Source: Chloroflexota bacterium
GTDB taxonomy: Bacteria > Chloroflexota > Ktedonobacteria > Ktedonobacterales > Ktedonobacteraceae
Assembly (NCBI GenBank): GCA_005881495.1
Contig: VBHI01000241.1
Location: forward strand, 1-5,310
Length of the DNA stretch: 5,310 nucleotides
Reading direction: 5' to 3'
In this document: in pieces, positions 1 to 5,310 of the stretch
How the letters are laid out: every line of letters begins with the position of its first letter
Position numbering within the stretch: the stretch's first letter is position 1
Made by a program: the position numbers and the translations under genes
The notes under the pieces: model-generated
Seen by the model: the letters and a program-made list of their open reading frames with translations, nothing else
Told to the model about the DNA's origin: nothing
Databases searched by the model: none

Positions 1-2
1 CC

Positions 3-464
3 CACCTCTATGAAATTGAACAGCAGCTCGATACCTTCAAAAACACCTACAACCACCTTGCACCCAATGGCCGTTTCGTCGCTGACATCTTCCTCCCCGA
101 CATCGATTACCTCAGTGACGCCCTCAACCGTCCCTCGTACGTCTACCTCGAAGACGAAATCACCGTTCCAAACGACGAATTTACCATGCTGCTTTACACC
201 ACGCGCAAGTACGACCAGTTTGAACAGGTGCAGCACATCACCTGGACGCACGAGAAATATTTCGAGACCGGCGAAAACGAACGCTACCTGACAAAACTCG
301 ACATGCACGTCTTCTTCCCACGTGAGCTTCAACTCCTCTTCCTCGCCACCGGCTTCAGCATCGAAGCCATCTACGGCGGCTACGACTGGAAACCCTTCGG
401 CAAAGGCACGCGACAAATCGTCGTGGGACGTAAAAGAGATATCCTTATCCCTCCCCAGGCATAA
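3..464 (+). CDS. Class I SAM-dependent methyltransferase, C-terminal part (5' end outside the window)
   Basis: An open frame enters from the left edge (first whole codon at position 3) and stops at TAA 462-464, giving 153 visible residues. The visible part starts with a helix (HLYEIEQQLDTFKNTYNHLAPN), then GRFVADIFLPDIDYL. This matches the late strand of a Rossmann methyltransferase, in which the 'large loop, glycine, R/K-F' element precedes a strand carrying D and P. Near the end come HVFFPRELQLLFLATGFSIEAIYGGYDWKPF and RQIVVGRK, the usual closing pattern of Methyltransf_25/11-like enzymes (phenylalanine-proline, E-L, a GF, then a strand ending in V-V-x-R-K). The SAM-binding glycine motif lies upstream and cannot be seen, so the substrate cannot be told. 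An in-frame ATG at 186 is internal and not a credible start, because the family homology continues upstream of it. The gene is convergent with the MFS remnant. Family assignment is fairly sure; the specific function is unknown. Confidence 0.85.
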   Translation, partial: HLYEIEQQLDTFKNTYNHLAPNGRFVADIFLPDIDYLSDALNRPSYVYLEDEITVPNDEFTMLLYTTRKYDQFEQVQHITWTHEKYFETGENERYLTKLDMHVFFPRELQLLFLATGFSIEAIYGGYDWKPFGKGTRQIVVGRKRDILIPPQA

Positions 465-476
465 AAGGATGATTGG

Positions 477-516
477 TGGAACTATGGAACCTTTCGAGGA
501 ATAAATCGATGAGCAA
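477..516 (+). other. Tandem TGGAAC boxes, ribosome-binding site and ATGAGCAA: possible relic of a gene start
   Basis: Just after the methyltransferase stop there are two TGGAAC boxes (477-482 and 485-490). They are followed by GAGGA (496-500) and, eight bases later, ATGAGCAA (509-516). The LuxR gene at the other end of the window has the same order on its own strand: two TGGAAC boxes (5008-5003 and 4996-4991), GGGGA, then ATGAGCAA. The frame opened by ATG 509 runs only 45 codons, to TGA 644-646, and lies antisense to the MFS remnant. It is therefore probably not a working gene. A truncated leader of a paralogous regulator gene is one explanation; chance similarity is another. Confidence 0.25.
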
Positions 517-538
517 GTTCTTATCATTTCTTTTCTCT

Positions 539-570
539 GCGTGTGGGAACGCTAGTGATGTCCCACACGC
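539..570. terminator. Perfect 10-bp inverted repeat between convergent genes; possible bidirectional terminator
   Basis: GCGTGTGGGA (539-548) and TCCCACACGC (561-570) are exact reverse complements separated by 12 bases. The hairpin lies 74 bases after the methyltransferase stop. It covers the stop codon (552-554, in the loop) and the last codons of the MFS remnant. A T-rich run lies before it on the + strand (about 519-538), so it is A-rich after the hairpin on the - strand. Neither direction therefore has the classic hairpin followed by a T tract. Its place between converging transcripts suggests RNA 3'-end formation or protection, but the intrinsic-terminator call is only tentative. Confidence 0.4.
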
Positions 571-1184
571 ATCTCGTGCGCACCAGTGGACACATCTTGC
601 TGCGTTTCGAGGTGCGCTGCTGATTTGTCCCGCTTCCCTCGGATGATCAACAGGGTCAGCACGGCTCCAAGTGCCGCGAAGAACGCCGCTCCCAGAAAGG
701 CCGCCTGAAAACCAGGCACCAGACTGGATGGGGTGGGATGGGCCGGAAGTTGACCAACGCGGGCGGCAAACAGGACGGACAGCAGCCCGGCGATGGGCAG
801 AATCGCCAGGCTCGCCGTGAGGGCATGGTAGAAGAGGACCTGCTGAAAGTAGAGCGAGAGAAAGTAGAACATGGAAGCATGGGAGGCTCCAATCAGGAAA
901 CTGGCCAGATTTGCCCCGTTCAGATTTCGCAGACGAAACAGGCGCAAGGGCACCAGGGGTGCGGATGAGCGCGCCTCAATCCCAAGAAAGGCGAGCAGGA
1001 GCACGACAACCAGCAAGAAGACGCCAATGGTCGAGAGCGAGAACCCCTGGGTTTGTGCCAGCGCAGGTCCGTAGGCCAGCAGCAGCAGCGCCGGCGTCAC
1101 CGTGACGATGCCTGGCACGTCGAGTGTCTTCCTCTCTCCCTCTGTCCGGCTCTCAGGGATGAAGCGCAAGCTGACCAGGAACAC
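552..1184 (-). pseudogene. DHA2/EmrB-QacA-type MFS drug exporter remnant with N-terminal and internal deletions
   Basis: A 210-residue frame runs from GTG 1184-1182 to TAG 554-552. Its start, LRFIPESR followed by LDVPG, is the stretch after TM6 of 14-helix DHA2 proton-drug antiporters. The next signature is SAPLVPLRLFRLRNLNGANL, then MFYFLSLYFQQVLFYHALTASLAILP, which matches TM7 to TM10. At residues 146-154 (about 723-749) the sequence jumps from AARVGQL to SSLVPGFQAAFLGAAFF, which resembles the final TM14 of the family. Only five hydrophobic segments remain (about residues 26-42, 50-70, 88-116, 121-141 and 157-181). Missing are TM1-6 and roughly TM11-13, including the N-terminal half that normally carries much of the transport machinery. 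The reading frame has stayed open across both losses. A functional exporter is very unlikely; a small expressed membrane fragment cannot be excluded. The start overlaps the end of the upstream membrane-protein gene by 32 bases. Confidence 0.8.
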
Positions 1185-1851
1185 GAGCGGGTTTGCTCTC
1201 TCGCCAGATCAGAAAAGCGCTCCAGGTAATCGCCAGGCCTTCAGCCGCATACCCCATCACCTCGACCCACATCGGCACCATAAGCGCGATACCCAGAATC
1301 AGGCCATTGACGAGAAACAGGATGCCGATAGGCCATGGTAAAAAGCGCTTCAGCAGGATGATGATCCCCAGGAGCCCAATGCCAACGATATAGAGGAGCG
1401 ACATCAGGATGGGAATGTAGAGCACAATCCCGAAGCTCTGGAGCAGAGCGCTATGGGCCACGGCCCCAGAGAAGTCACCCGTGTGAAATTGGGTTTGGAT
1501 CACGGGATCATAGTGCGCCAGCAGCGGATTGAAGAACCCATCAATAAACAAGGTGCCTGCGTACGAGGCTTGCGCGAGGAGAGCAAGGATCAAGCTGAGT
1601 GGCGCGATCCCCCCCATGCGGTCATGGTATCTCAGGTAGATGGCGAGCAGCCCGAACCCTGCCAAAAGCATACAGTAGGCTCCAAGCATATGCGCTCCCA
1701 TATAGGCAGCGGCGCGAGGGTTGATGTCCACGGCGCGTCGTCCGCCATGGAGAAAGGCCTCATAGAAGGGAAGAAAAAGCGCGGGGACAATACTTACTCC
1801 CGCTAATACGCGAGTCATGCGAGTGAAGCTCGCTAGTTGTGTGCTATTCAT
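1153..1851 (-). CDS. Six-helix integral membrane protein of unknown function
   Basis: The 232-residue product begins at ATG 1851-1849, supported by AAAGGAG (1862-1856) four bases upstream, and ends at TGA 1155-1153. I do not recognise the family with confidence; the size and layout recall DUF4386-like membrane proteins. Hydrophobic segments lie near residues 14-34, 50-73, 81-103, 141-167, 171-193 and 196-216. A longer polar loop (about 104-135) contains GFFNPLLAHYDPVIQTQFHTGDFSG, with several His and Asp residues. There is no cleavable signal peptide pattern or known catalytic motif. The last ten or so residues (ARVPGQLALHP) are read, in another frame, from DNA that encodes the LRFIPESR region of the MFS remnant. 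The original C-terminus may therefore have been replaced at a deletion junction. The six helices are unaffected, so the protein could still be made and inserted. Confidence 0.75.
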   Translation of the reverse strand: MNSTQLASFTRMTRVLAGVSIVPALFLPFYEAFLHGGRRAVDINPRAAAYMGAHMLGAYCMLLAGFGLLAIYLRYHDRMGGIAPLSLILALLAQASYAGTLFIDGFFNPLLAHYDPVIQTQFHTGDFSGAVAHSALLQSFGIVLYIPILMSLLYIVGIGLLGIIILLKRFLPWPIGILFLVNGLILGIALMVPMWVEVMGYAAEGLAITWSAFLIWRESKPARVPGQLALHP

Positions 1852-1855
1852 ACTA

Positions 1856-1862
1856 CTCCTTT
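1856..1862 (-). promoter_or_regulatory. Strong ribosome-binding site of the six-helix membrane protein
   Basis: AAAGGAG on the - strand is followed by TAGT and then the ATG at 1851-1849. This is a near-ideal Shine-Dalgarno match at slightly short spacing. It fixes the start codon and argues that the gene is or was translated in its own right. Confidence 0.75.
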
Positions 1863-2128
1863 ATTCTTGCTAGAGTTGAGAGAAGAGACAACAGGTATGT
1901 CTATCCTCACCTGGAATGCGACGTTCTGAGCAGTGCGATCTGCTACTTGAGAGTCTACTGTGCGGAGCATGATGACACATCGGCAAAGCAACGTAGAAAT
2001 GCTACCTATCTGGGCGCGTGTCAAACAAGGCTTCACAGGAAGGCGTTACCTAGGCAGAGACCACGGCATCATCGACGTCGAGGTGGAGCGAGTGGGAGCA
2101 GGCGAGGGGAGGACGAAGCAGGATAAAC
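1863..2128. other. Intergenic gap between the LuxR gene end and the membrane-protein gene
   Basis: No convincing gene is seen on either strand. The short frames here have no family-like content or ribosome-binding site. On the - strand there is a perfect TTGACA (2024-2019), but no good -10 sits 16-18 bases downstream of it. The nearest candidate, TAGCAT, is only 14 bases away, so a promoter for the membrane-protein gene is possible but weak. A 10-base palindrome TCGACGTCGA lies at 2072-2081. No hairpin with a T tract follows the LuxR stop at 2129, so read-through into the membrane-protein gene is possible. Confidence 0.4.
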
Positions 2129-4975
2129 CTAGATGAGCTGCTGCTTGATGGCAAAGAGGGTCGCGGCATGGCGTGAGGTGATACCCAGTTTACTATAGAT
2201 GGAGCGCAGGTGCGCATTGACGGTGCGAGGGCTGATCACCAGGGTTTGGGCGACCTGGGCGTCGGAGAGCCCTCGTGCCACCAGCCGCAGCACCTCCACT
2301 TCACGTGCGGTCAGCTCGTTGGAAGAGGCTGGGGAAGGAACCAGGGGACGGTCCGCCCCGGCACTCGCGGGCGGGTGACTGGCGGGCACGGTATGCTGCC
2401 CTGCAGCCAGGGCTTGCTCTGGCGTCATCACCCGCCCCTCGGCCAGGCCCTGGGCAAAGGCCTGCTCCCCCAGCTGCGCGCGTACCATGGCGCGCATCCG
2501 CTCATCGTCCGCACGCTCGCCAGGCAGCGTCAGCGTCAAGATCTGGGGGAGATAGGATGGACCGCCAGCCGCGCGTCGCGCCTCGGCTGCCCCCCACAAC
2601 TGTGCTGCCCAGGCGGCTTGTCCTTGCCGCGCCACCACGGCTCCCCATCCCTCCAAACAAGTGGCGCTGCTCTGCTGGTCATCCAACTCCTGGAACAAGG
2701 CCAGGCTCTCCTTATAGAAGGCATAGGCTGCCGGCAGGTCACCCACCTGGGCCGCGACCTTCCCCAAGCGATAGAGCGGATGAACCGTCCACAGCCGCTG
2801 CCCCAAGGAGCTGAAGAGCGCGAAGCTCTCCTCGAACAAGGAGCGGGCAGTGGCAGCCTCTCCCTGCTGGAAGTGCCACAGTCCCAGGCCATAGAGTGAC
2901 CGGGCGATCCCGGCCTGGAAGCGCTCCTCCCTGAAGAGCAGCAGGCTTTCCTCGAGCAGCGAGCGGACCCGTGGATAGTCGCTGTGGCCGGCATGTGTGA
3001 GGATCGTCAGCGCAAGGGGTATGAGCGCGTACGCGAGGCGGACCTTGTCCCCGGCTCCCCTGGACAGGGCCACGCTCTCTTCGAGCAAAGTGGTGGCCAG
3101 GGGAGCGTCGCCGAGCCCAAAGGCAATCCACCCCAGTCGTTCGAGGACTGATGCCATCTCGCGCGGATCGTGGAGCTCGCGATACAGCTCCAGGCTTTCC
3201 TGACACAGCGCTTCTGCTCGCCTATACTCGCCTTGCACGAGGGCTACCCGCCCGGCAGCGTGGAGTGCTTTCGCCCGCACGAACGCCGTGATCCCCTCGC
3301 GTCTTCCCAGTGCTCGCTCGACAAACTGCTGCCCCTCATACACATAGCCGTAATCGATCCAGAACAACGGCCCTAGTGCTCCTGCCAAGCGCCAGGCGAT
3401 TTCCCTGCGCTGCCTGTCCTCCCCCTGCTCCACCGACCAGCGCAAGGCAGCGCGCAGGTTATCATGCTCCTGCTTCAACTGCTCGAGCCACCGCTGCTGC
3501 TCCCGGGCGAACAGGTGGGCGTCTGCCTCCTCTGCCAGTGCCAGATAATACGTTGCATGAGCCAGGCGCGCCGCCTCCAGCTCTCCACTGGCGGCAAGCG
3601 CCTCCAGGGCATATTCGCGGATGGTCTCCAGCATATGAAAGCGCGGACCGTTCGTGTCCTGTTCGGCCCGGTAGAGGAGGTGCTTGTCCAGTAGTGAGGC
3701 CATTCCATCCAAGATCCGTGCGCTCTCGCCACCAAATGCACTCGACATATGCTCTACCGCTTCCAGGGTAGCGCCCCCCACGAAGACCGACAGCAGGCGG
3801 AAGAGGCGCTTTTCTTCTTCTGAGAGCAGATCATAGCTCCACGCGATGGTGTTGCGCAGGGTGTGCTGGCGAGCAGGTAGATCGCGTGGCCCACCAGTCA
3901 GGAGCTGCAAGCGGTGCTCCAGCCGGTTCAGGAGGGCTGGAAGGGACAGCAGTTTGAGACGGGCTGCGGCGAGTTCAATCGCCAGGGGCAAGCCATCCAG
4001 ACGCCGGCAGATCTCGGCAACGAGCGGGGCATGCTCGTCGGTGAACTGGAGGGTAGGCTGGACCTCCCGCGCTCGTTCAAGGAACAGGGCAACCGCCCCA
4101 TAGCGCGTGAGCTGCTCGCGGTCAGGCAGGTGCTGCGGGTCGGGCAGGGTCAGCGGCAGGACGGCAAAATCGTGTTCGCCGCGCACATGGAGGACCTCGC
4201 GACTTGTGACCAGCAGCTTGAGGTGCGGACAGGCAGCGAACAGCTCCACAAGGCTCGGCGCTGCCATCACCACCTGCTCGAAGTTATCCAGCACGAGCAG
4301 CAGGTGGTGCTCACGCAGCGCCGCTTTCAGCAGCTCCAGCGGCGCTCGGGTGTGGCTGACTCGCAGGCCGAGGGCCTGCGCGATGGTGGGAAGGACCAGT
4401 TCGGGATCCCGAATGGGGGCAAGCGAGACGAAGCAAACCCCATCCGGGAAATCATCCCGCAGTTCGGTCGCGATCTGGAGCGCCAGGCGCGTCTTGCCCA
4501 CGCCACCCGGGCCGGTGAGGGTGAGCAAACGAATCTCTAGGCGCAGGAGCAGGGTTGAGGCTGCTGCGACTTCCCGCTCCCGCCCAATGAGCGAGGTGAG
4601 TGGCAACGGGAGGGTGGAGGAACGCCTCCTCCCATGCTCGGAGTTCACCTCCTCCTCACCCTGTCCGAACAGTTGCTTTGCCACGGCATTCAGTCGCTCC
4701 AGGGTCACCTCATCCGCCTTGCCCACATAGACCCTGTGGAGCGTTCCACCACGTTTGCGATAGGCGCGCCAGTACCAGTCACCACGCTGATTGCCAGCCC
4801 GCTCGCGACGGATGGTAAAGGTTCCGAACGGACTGCGCACGCGGAAGGTCATGGCCGTCTGCAACCAGGCATACCAGGCGGAGGTTCCTACACCCAGCTG
4901 ATAGTTCTGTCCGTCTCTCTGGTAGATCAGCGTCTCACCTGCTACGATAGCAGTAGTCTGGTTCTCGTTGCTCAT
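2129..4975 (-). CDS. LuxR-family transcriptional regulator with NB-ARC/STAND ATPase and TPR domains
   Basis: The 948-residue product is a large signal-integrating regulator of the MalT/LAL-like STAND type, expected to be cytoplasmic. Residues about 25-100 form a small domain with WYAW (34-37), WYWRAYRKRGG (67-77) and HRVYVGK (80-86). Next comes an NB-ARC ATPase with Walker A GPGGVGKT (155-162), Walker B LLLVLDNFE (225-233), the sensor TSRE (257-260) and GLPLA (328-332). EHDNLRAALRWS (503-514) leads into TPR-like helical repeats (about 569-786, e.g. A-x-x-L-x-x-E-S-L-x-L-x-R). A linker with MTPEQALAAG (850-859) precedes the C-terminal LuxR helix-turn-helix, with LTAREVEVLRL at 888-898 and SPRTVNAHLRSIYSKLG at 915-931. 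All key ATPase and DNA-binding residues appear intact. By family knowledge, a ligand or partner protein sensed by the TPR part triggers ATP-dependent oligomerisation and promoter activation; the ligand is unknown. I chose ATG 4975-4973 because GGGGA sits six bases upstream. A TTG at 4987 would add four residues but has no good ribosome-binding site. The TetR fragment lies upstream on the same strand. Confidence 0.93.
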   Translation of the reverse strand: MSNENQTTAIVAGETLIYQRDGQNYQLGVGTSAWYAWLQTAMTFRVRSPFGTFTIRRERAGNQRGDWYWRAYRKRGGTLHRVYVGKADEVTLERLNAVAKQLFGQGEEEVNSEHGRRRSSTLPLPLTSLIGREREVAAASTLLLRLEIRLLTLTGPGGVGKTRLALQIATELRDDFPDGVCFVSLAPIRDPELVLPTIAQALGLRVSHTRAPLELLKAALREHHLLLVLDNFEQVVMAAPSLVELFAACPHLKLLVTSREVLHVRGEHDFAVLPLTLPDPQHLPDREQLTRYGAVALFLERAREVQPTLQFTDEHAPLVAEICRRLDGLPLAIELAAARLKLLSLPALLNRLEHRLQLLTGGPRDLPARQHTLRNTIAWSYDLLSEEEKRLFRLLSVFVGGATLEAVEHMSSAFGGESARILDGMASLLDKHLLYRAEQDTNGPRFHMLETIREYALEALAASGELEAARLAHATYYLALAEEADAHLFAREQQRWLEQLKQEHDNLRAALRWSVEQGEDRQRREIAWRLAGALGPLFWIDYGYVYEGQQFVERALGRREGITAFVRAKALHAAGRVALVQGEYRRAEALCQESLELYRELHDPREMASVLERLGWIAFGLGDAPLATTLLEESVALSRGAGDKVRLAYALIPLALTILTHAGHSDYPRVRSLLEESLLLFREERFQAGIARSLYGLGLWHFQQGEAATARSLFEESFALFSSLGQRLWTVHPLYRLGKVAAQVGDLPAAYAFYKESLALFQELDDQQSSATCLEGWGAVVARQGQAAWAAQLWGAAEARRAAGGPSYLPQILTLTLPGERADDERMRAMVRAQLGEQAFAQGLAEGRVMTPEQALAAGQHTVPASHPPASAGADRPLVPSPASSNELTAREVEVLRLVARGLSDAQVAQTLVISPRTVNAHLRSIYSKLGITSRHAATLFAIKQQLI

Positions 4976-4980
4976 ACTTA

Positions 4981-4985
4981 TCCCC
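4981..4985 (-). promoter_or_regulatory. Ribosome-binding site deciding the LuxR gene start
   Basis: On the - strand GGGGA is followed by TAAGT and then ATG at 4975-4973. The spacing is normal. The site overlaps the alternative TTG start (4987-4985), so it argues for the ATG and against the TTG. Confidence 0.6.
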
Positions 4986-4989
4986 AAAC

Positions 4990-5013
4990 GGTTCCAACAC
5001 AGGTTCCAGAACA
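4990..5013 (-). repeat. Imperfect 12-bp direct repeat containing GGTTCC
   Basis: GGTTCCAACACA (4990-5001) and GGTTCCAGAACA (5002-5013), read on the + strand, are head to tail and agree at 10 of 12 positions. The second copy is also the left arm of the larger inverted repeat. The first copy lies in the expected 5' leader of the LuxR gene, between promoter and start codon. This gives three GGTTCC/GGAACC half-sites within about 46 bases, as in a multi-site operator. Confidence 0.55.
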
Positions 5014-5035
5014 GTATAGCATATGTTCGGAACCT
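5001..5035. promoter_or_regulatory. Inverted-repeat operator candidate spanning the LuxR gene promoter
   Basis: The left arm AGGTTCC-A-GAAC (5001-5012) and right arm GTTC-GGAACCT (5025-5035) pair over 11 bases, with one unpaired A at 5008 and a 12-base spacer. The spacer contains the predicted -10 element of the LuxR gene, so a protein bound to both arms would block or reshape the promoter. Candidate binders, by position only, are the LuxR protein itself (autoregulation) and the TetR-type repressor encoded next door. The arms are too far from a stop codon, and lack a T tract, for a terminator. Confidence 0.55.
5013..5021 (-). promoter_or_regulatory. Extended -10 promoter element of the LuxR gene
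   Basis: On the - strand TGCTATACT (5021-5013) fits the extended -10 form TG-n-TATAAT, with five of six bases matching in the hexamer. No good -35 is seen 16-18 bases upstream (TGGGAG at 5041-5036 is poor), which fits an extended -10 or activator-dependent promoter. Transcription would start near 5006, leaving a leader of about 31 bases before ATG 4975. Confidence 0.5.
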
Positions 5036-5109
5036 CTCCCATCAGGAGACCGCACGCAGGGGATATGAATGGAACGGAAAACAACGCGAAGGAATTGGAT
5101 CAGAGAACG

Positions 5110-5310
5110 TCATTGCCAGGTGCTCGCTTCTTTGAAGAGTGCTGAGGCAAGCAGGGCGCTGCGCGTGGCGATCTCTCTGGGAGTGTAGGATCTTGCATGC
5201 TCAAGCCACCAGGTGATGGCTTCCACAAACATCGTGGACACGAGATCCGGCACAAACTCATCTGAGAAGGTGTGGACGGGGCGATCGGAGGCGTTCGGCC
5301 TGTGAGGAAG
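5110..5310 (-). CDS. TetR/AcrR-family transcriptional repressor, C-terminal part (5' end outside the window)
   Basis: An open frame on the - strand enters from the right edge and stops at TGA 5112-5110, leaving 66 residues. The visible part reads LPHRPNASDRPVH, then FVPDLVSTMFVEAITWWLEHARSYTPREIA, then a short tail ending in EASTWQ. A helix ending in WWLEH followed by 'SYTPREIA' is the usual closing helix pair of TetR-family ligand-binding domains (resembling the TetR_C_7 type), where 'WW-L-E-x-x-x-x-Y-S/T-P-E-E-I/M-A' recurs. The N-terminal helix-turn-helix lies outside, so completeness is unknown. The gene is on the same strand as the LuxR gene, with 134 bases between. TetR regulators commonly control neighbouring exporters, so the MFS remnant could once have been its target, but nothing here shows that directly. 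Confidence 0.75.
   Translation of the reverse strand, partial: LPHRPNASDRPVHTFSDEFVPDLVSTMFVEAITWWLEHARSYTPREIATRSALLASALFKEASTWQ

Noticed and set aside
509..646. 45-codon + strand frame starting MSKFLSFLFSACG with a GAGGA ribosome-binding site
   Set aside because: It quickly enters the antisense of the MFS remnant's C-terminal tail and has no recognisable family. Treated as a possible relic leader, not a gene.
552..1184. Reading the MFS frame as an intact small transporter
   Set aside because: The family normally has about fourteen helices. Here the N-terminal six and about three internal ones are absent, with abrupt joints at both places.
2019..2024. TTGACA on the - strand as a promoter -35 for the membrane-protein gene
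   Set aside because: There is no acceptable -10 at 16-18 bases; the best, TAGCAT, is at 14 bases. Not called as a promoter.
1839..2126. 95-codon + strand frame in the gap before the LuxR stop
   Set aside because: It has no family resemblance, starts antisense to the membrane-protein start, and becomes a run of Arg and Gly with no structure.
2210..4730. Several long + strand frames (2210-2899, 2275-2814, 3310-3771, 3914-4540, 4107-4730) opposite the LuxR gene
   Set aside because: Their products are low in family-like content and rich in Arg, Gln, Pro or Ser, as expected from the complement of a GC-rich coding gene. The - strand protein has intact motifs throughout, so these are shadows.
4985..4987. 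TTG as the start of the LuxR protein, adding MGIS
   Set aside because: The GGGGA ribosome-binding site overlaps the TTG and is correctly spaced for ATG 4975 instead.
4634..5068. 144-codon + strand frame across the LuxR start and its upstream region
   Set aside because: It runs antisense through the LuxR N-terminal domain and then through the promoter and inverted repeat, with no recognisable motif or ribosome-binding site.
1..5310. CRISPR arrays, tRNA or rRNA genes, transposase genes and insertion-sequence ends
   Set aside because: No regularly spaced repeats, cloverleaf-like segments, rRNA-like stretches or transposase motifs (DDE or HUH) were seen on either strand.

Overview
The window looks like chromosomal DNA of a moderately GC-rich bacterium. 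My best guess is a Ktedonobacteria-type member of the Chloroflexota. That inference rests mainly on the large LuxR-type STAND ATPase. Its short N-terminal domain, rich in Trp, Tyr and basic residues, followed by NB-ARC, TPR and LuxR HTH, is an architecture I associate with heavily expanded regulator families in that class. No rRNA, tRNA, CRISPR array or insertion sequence was recognised.

Layout from left to right. The 3' end of a class I SAM-dependent methyltransferase gene (+ strand) runs off the left edge and ends at 464. Everything from 552 onward is coded on the - strand. A 10-bp perfect inverted repeat (539-570) sits where the two directions converge. Next comes a badly degraded DHA2-type MFS drug exporter (552-1184). 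It keeps only about five of the expected fourteen membrane segments and has lost both its N-terminal half and an internal block. Its start overlaps, in another frame, the end of a gene for a 232-residue six-helix membrane protein of unknown function (1153-1851). A 277-base gap follows. Then comes a 948-residue LuxR-family regulator (2129-4975), which fills more than half of the window. At the right edge is the C-terminal 66 residues of a TetR/AcrR-type repressor (5110-5310), which the supplied ORF calls miss because it is cut by the edge.

The most informative non-coding stretch is 4976-5109, between the TetR fragment and the LuxR gene. It holds an extended -10 element (TGCTATACT on the - strand) inside the spacer of an 11-bp-arm inverted repeat (AGGTTCC-A-GAAC / GTTC-GGAACCT). 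A further GGTTCC copy lies between this repeat and the start codon. This looks like an operator on a promoter, and the LuxR protein itself or the neighbouring TetR protein could bind it. A similar pair of TGGAAC boxes, followed by a ribosome-binding site and ATGAGCAA, occurs at 477-516 beside the methyltransferase. It may be a leftover 5' end of a related regulator gene.

Taken together, the window looks like an accessory regulatory/efflux neighbourhood that has been shuffled and eroded: a TetR repressor fragment, a large signalling ATPase, a membrane protein and a dead exporter. I see no clear evidence of a complete new multi-gene system.
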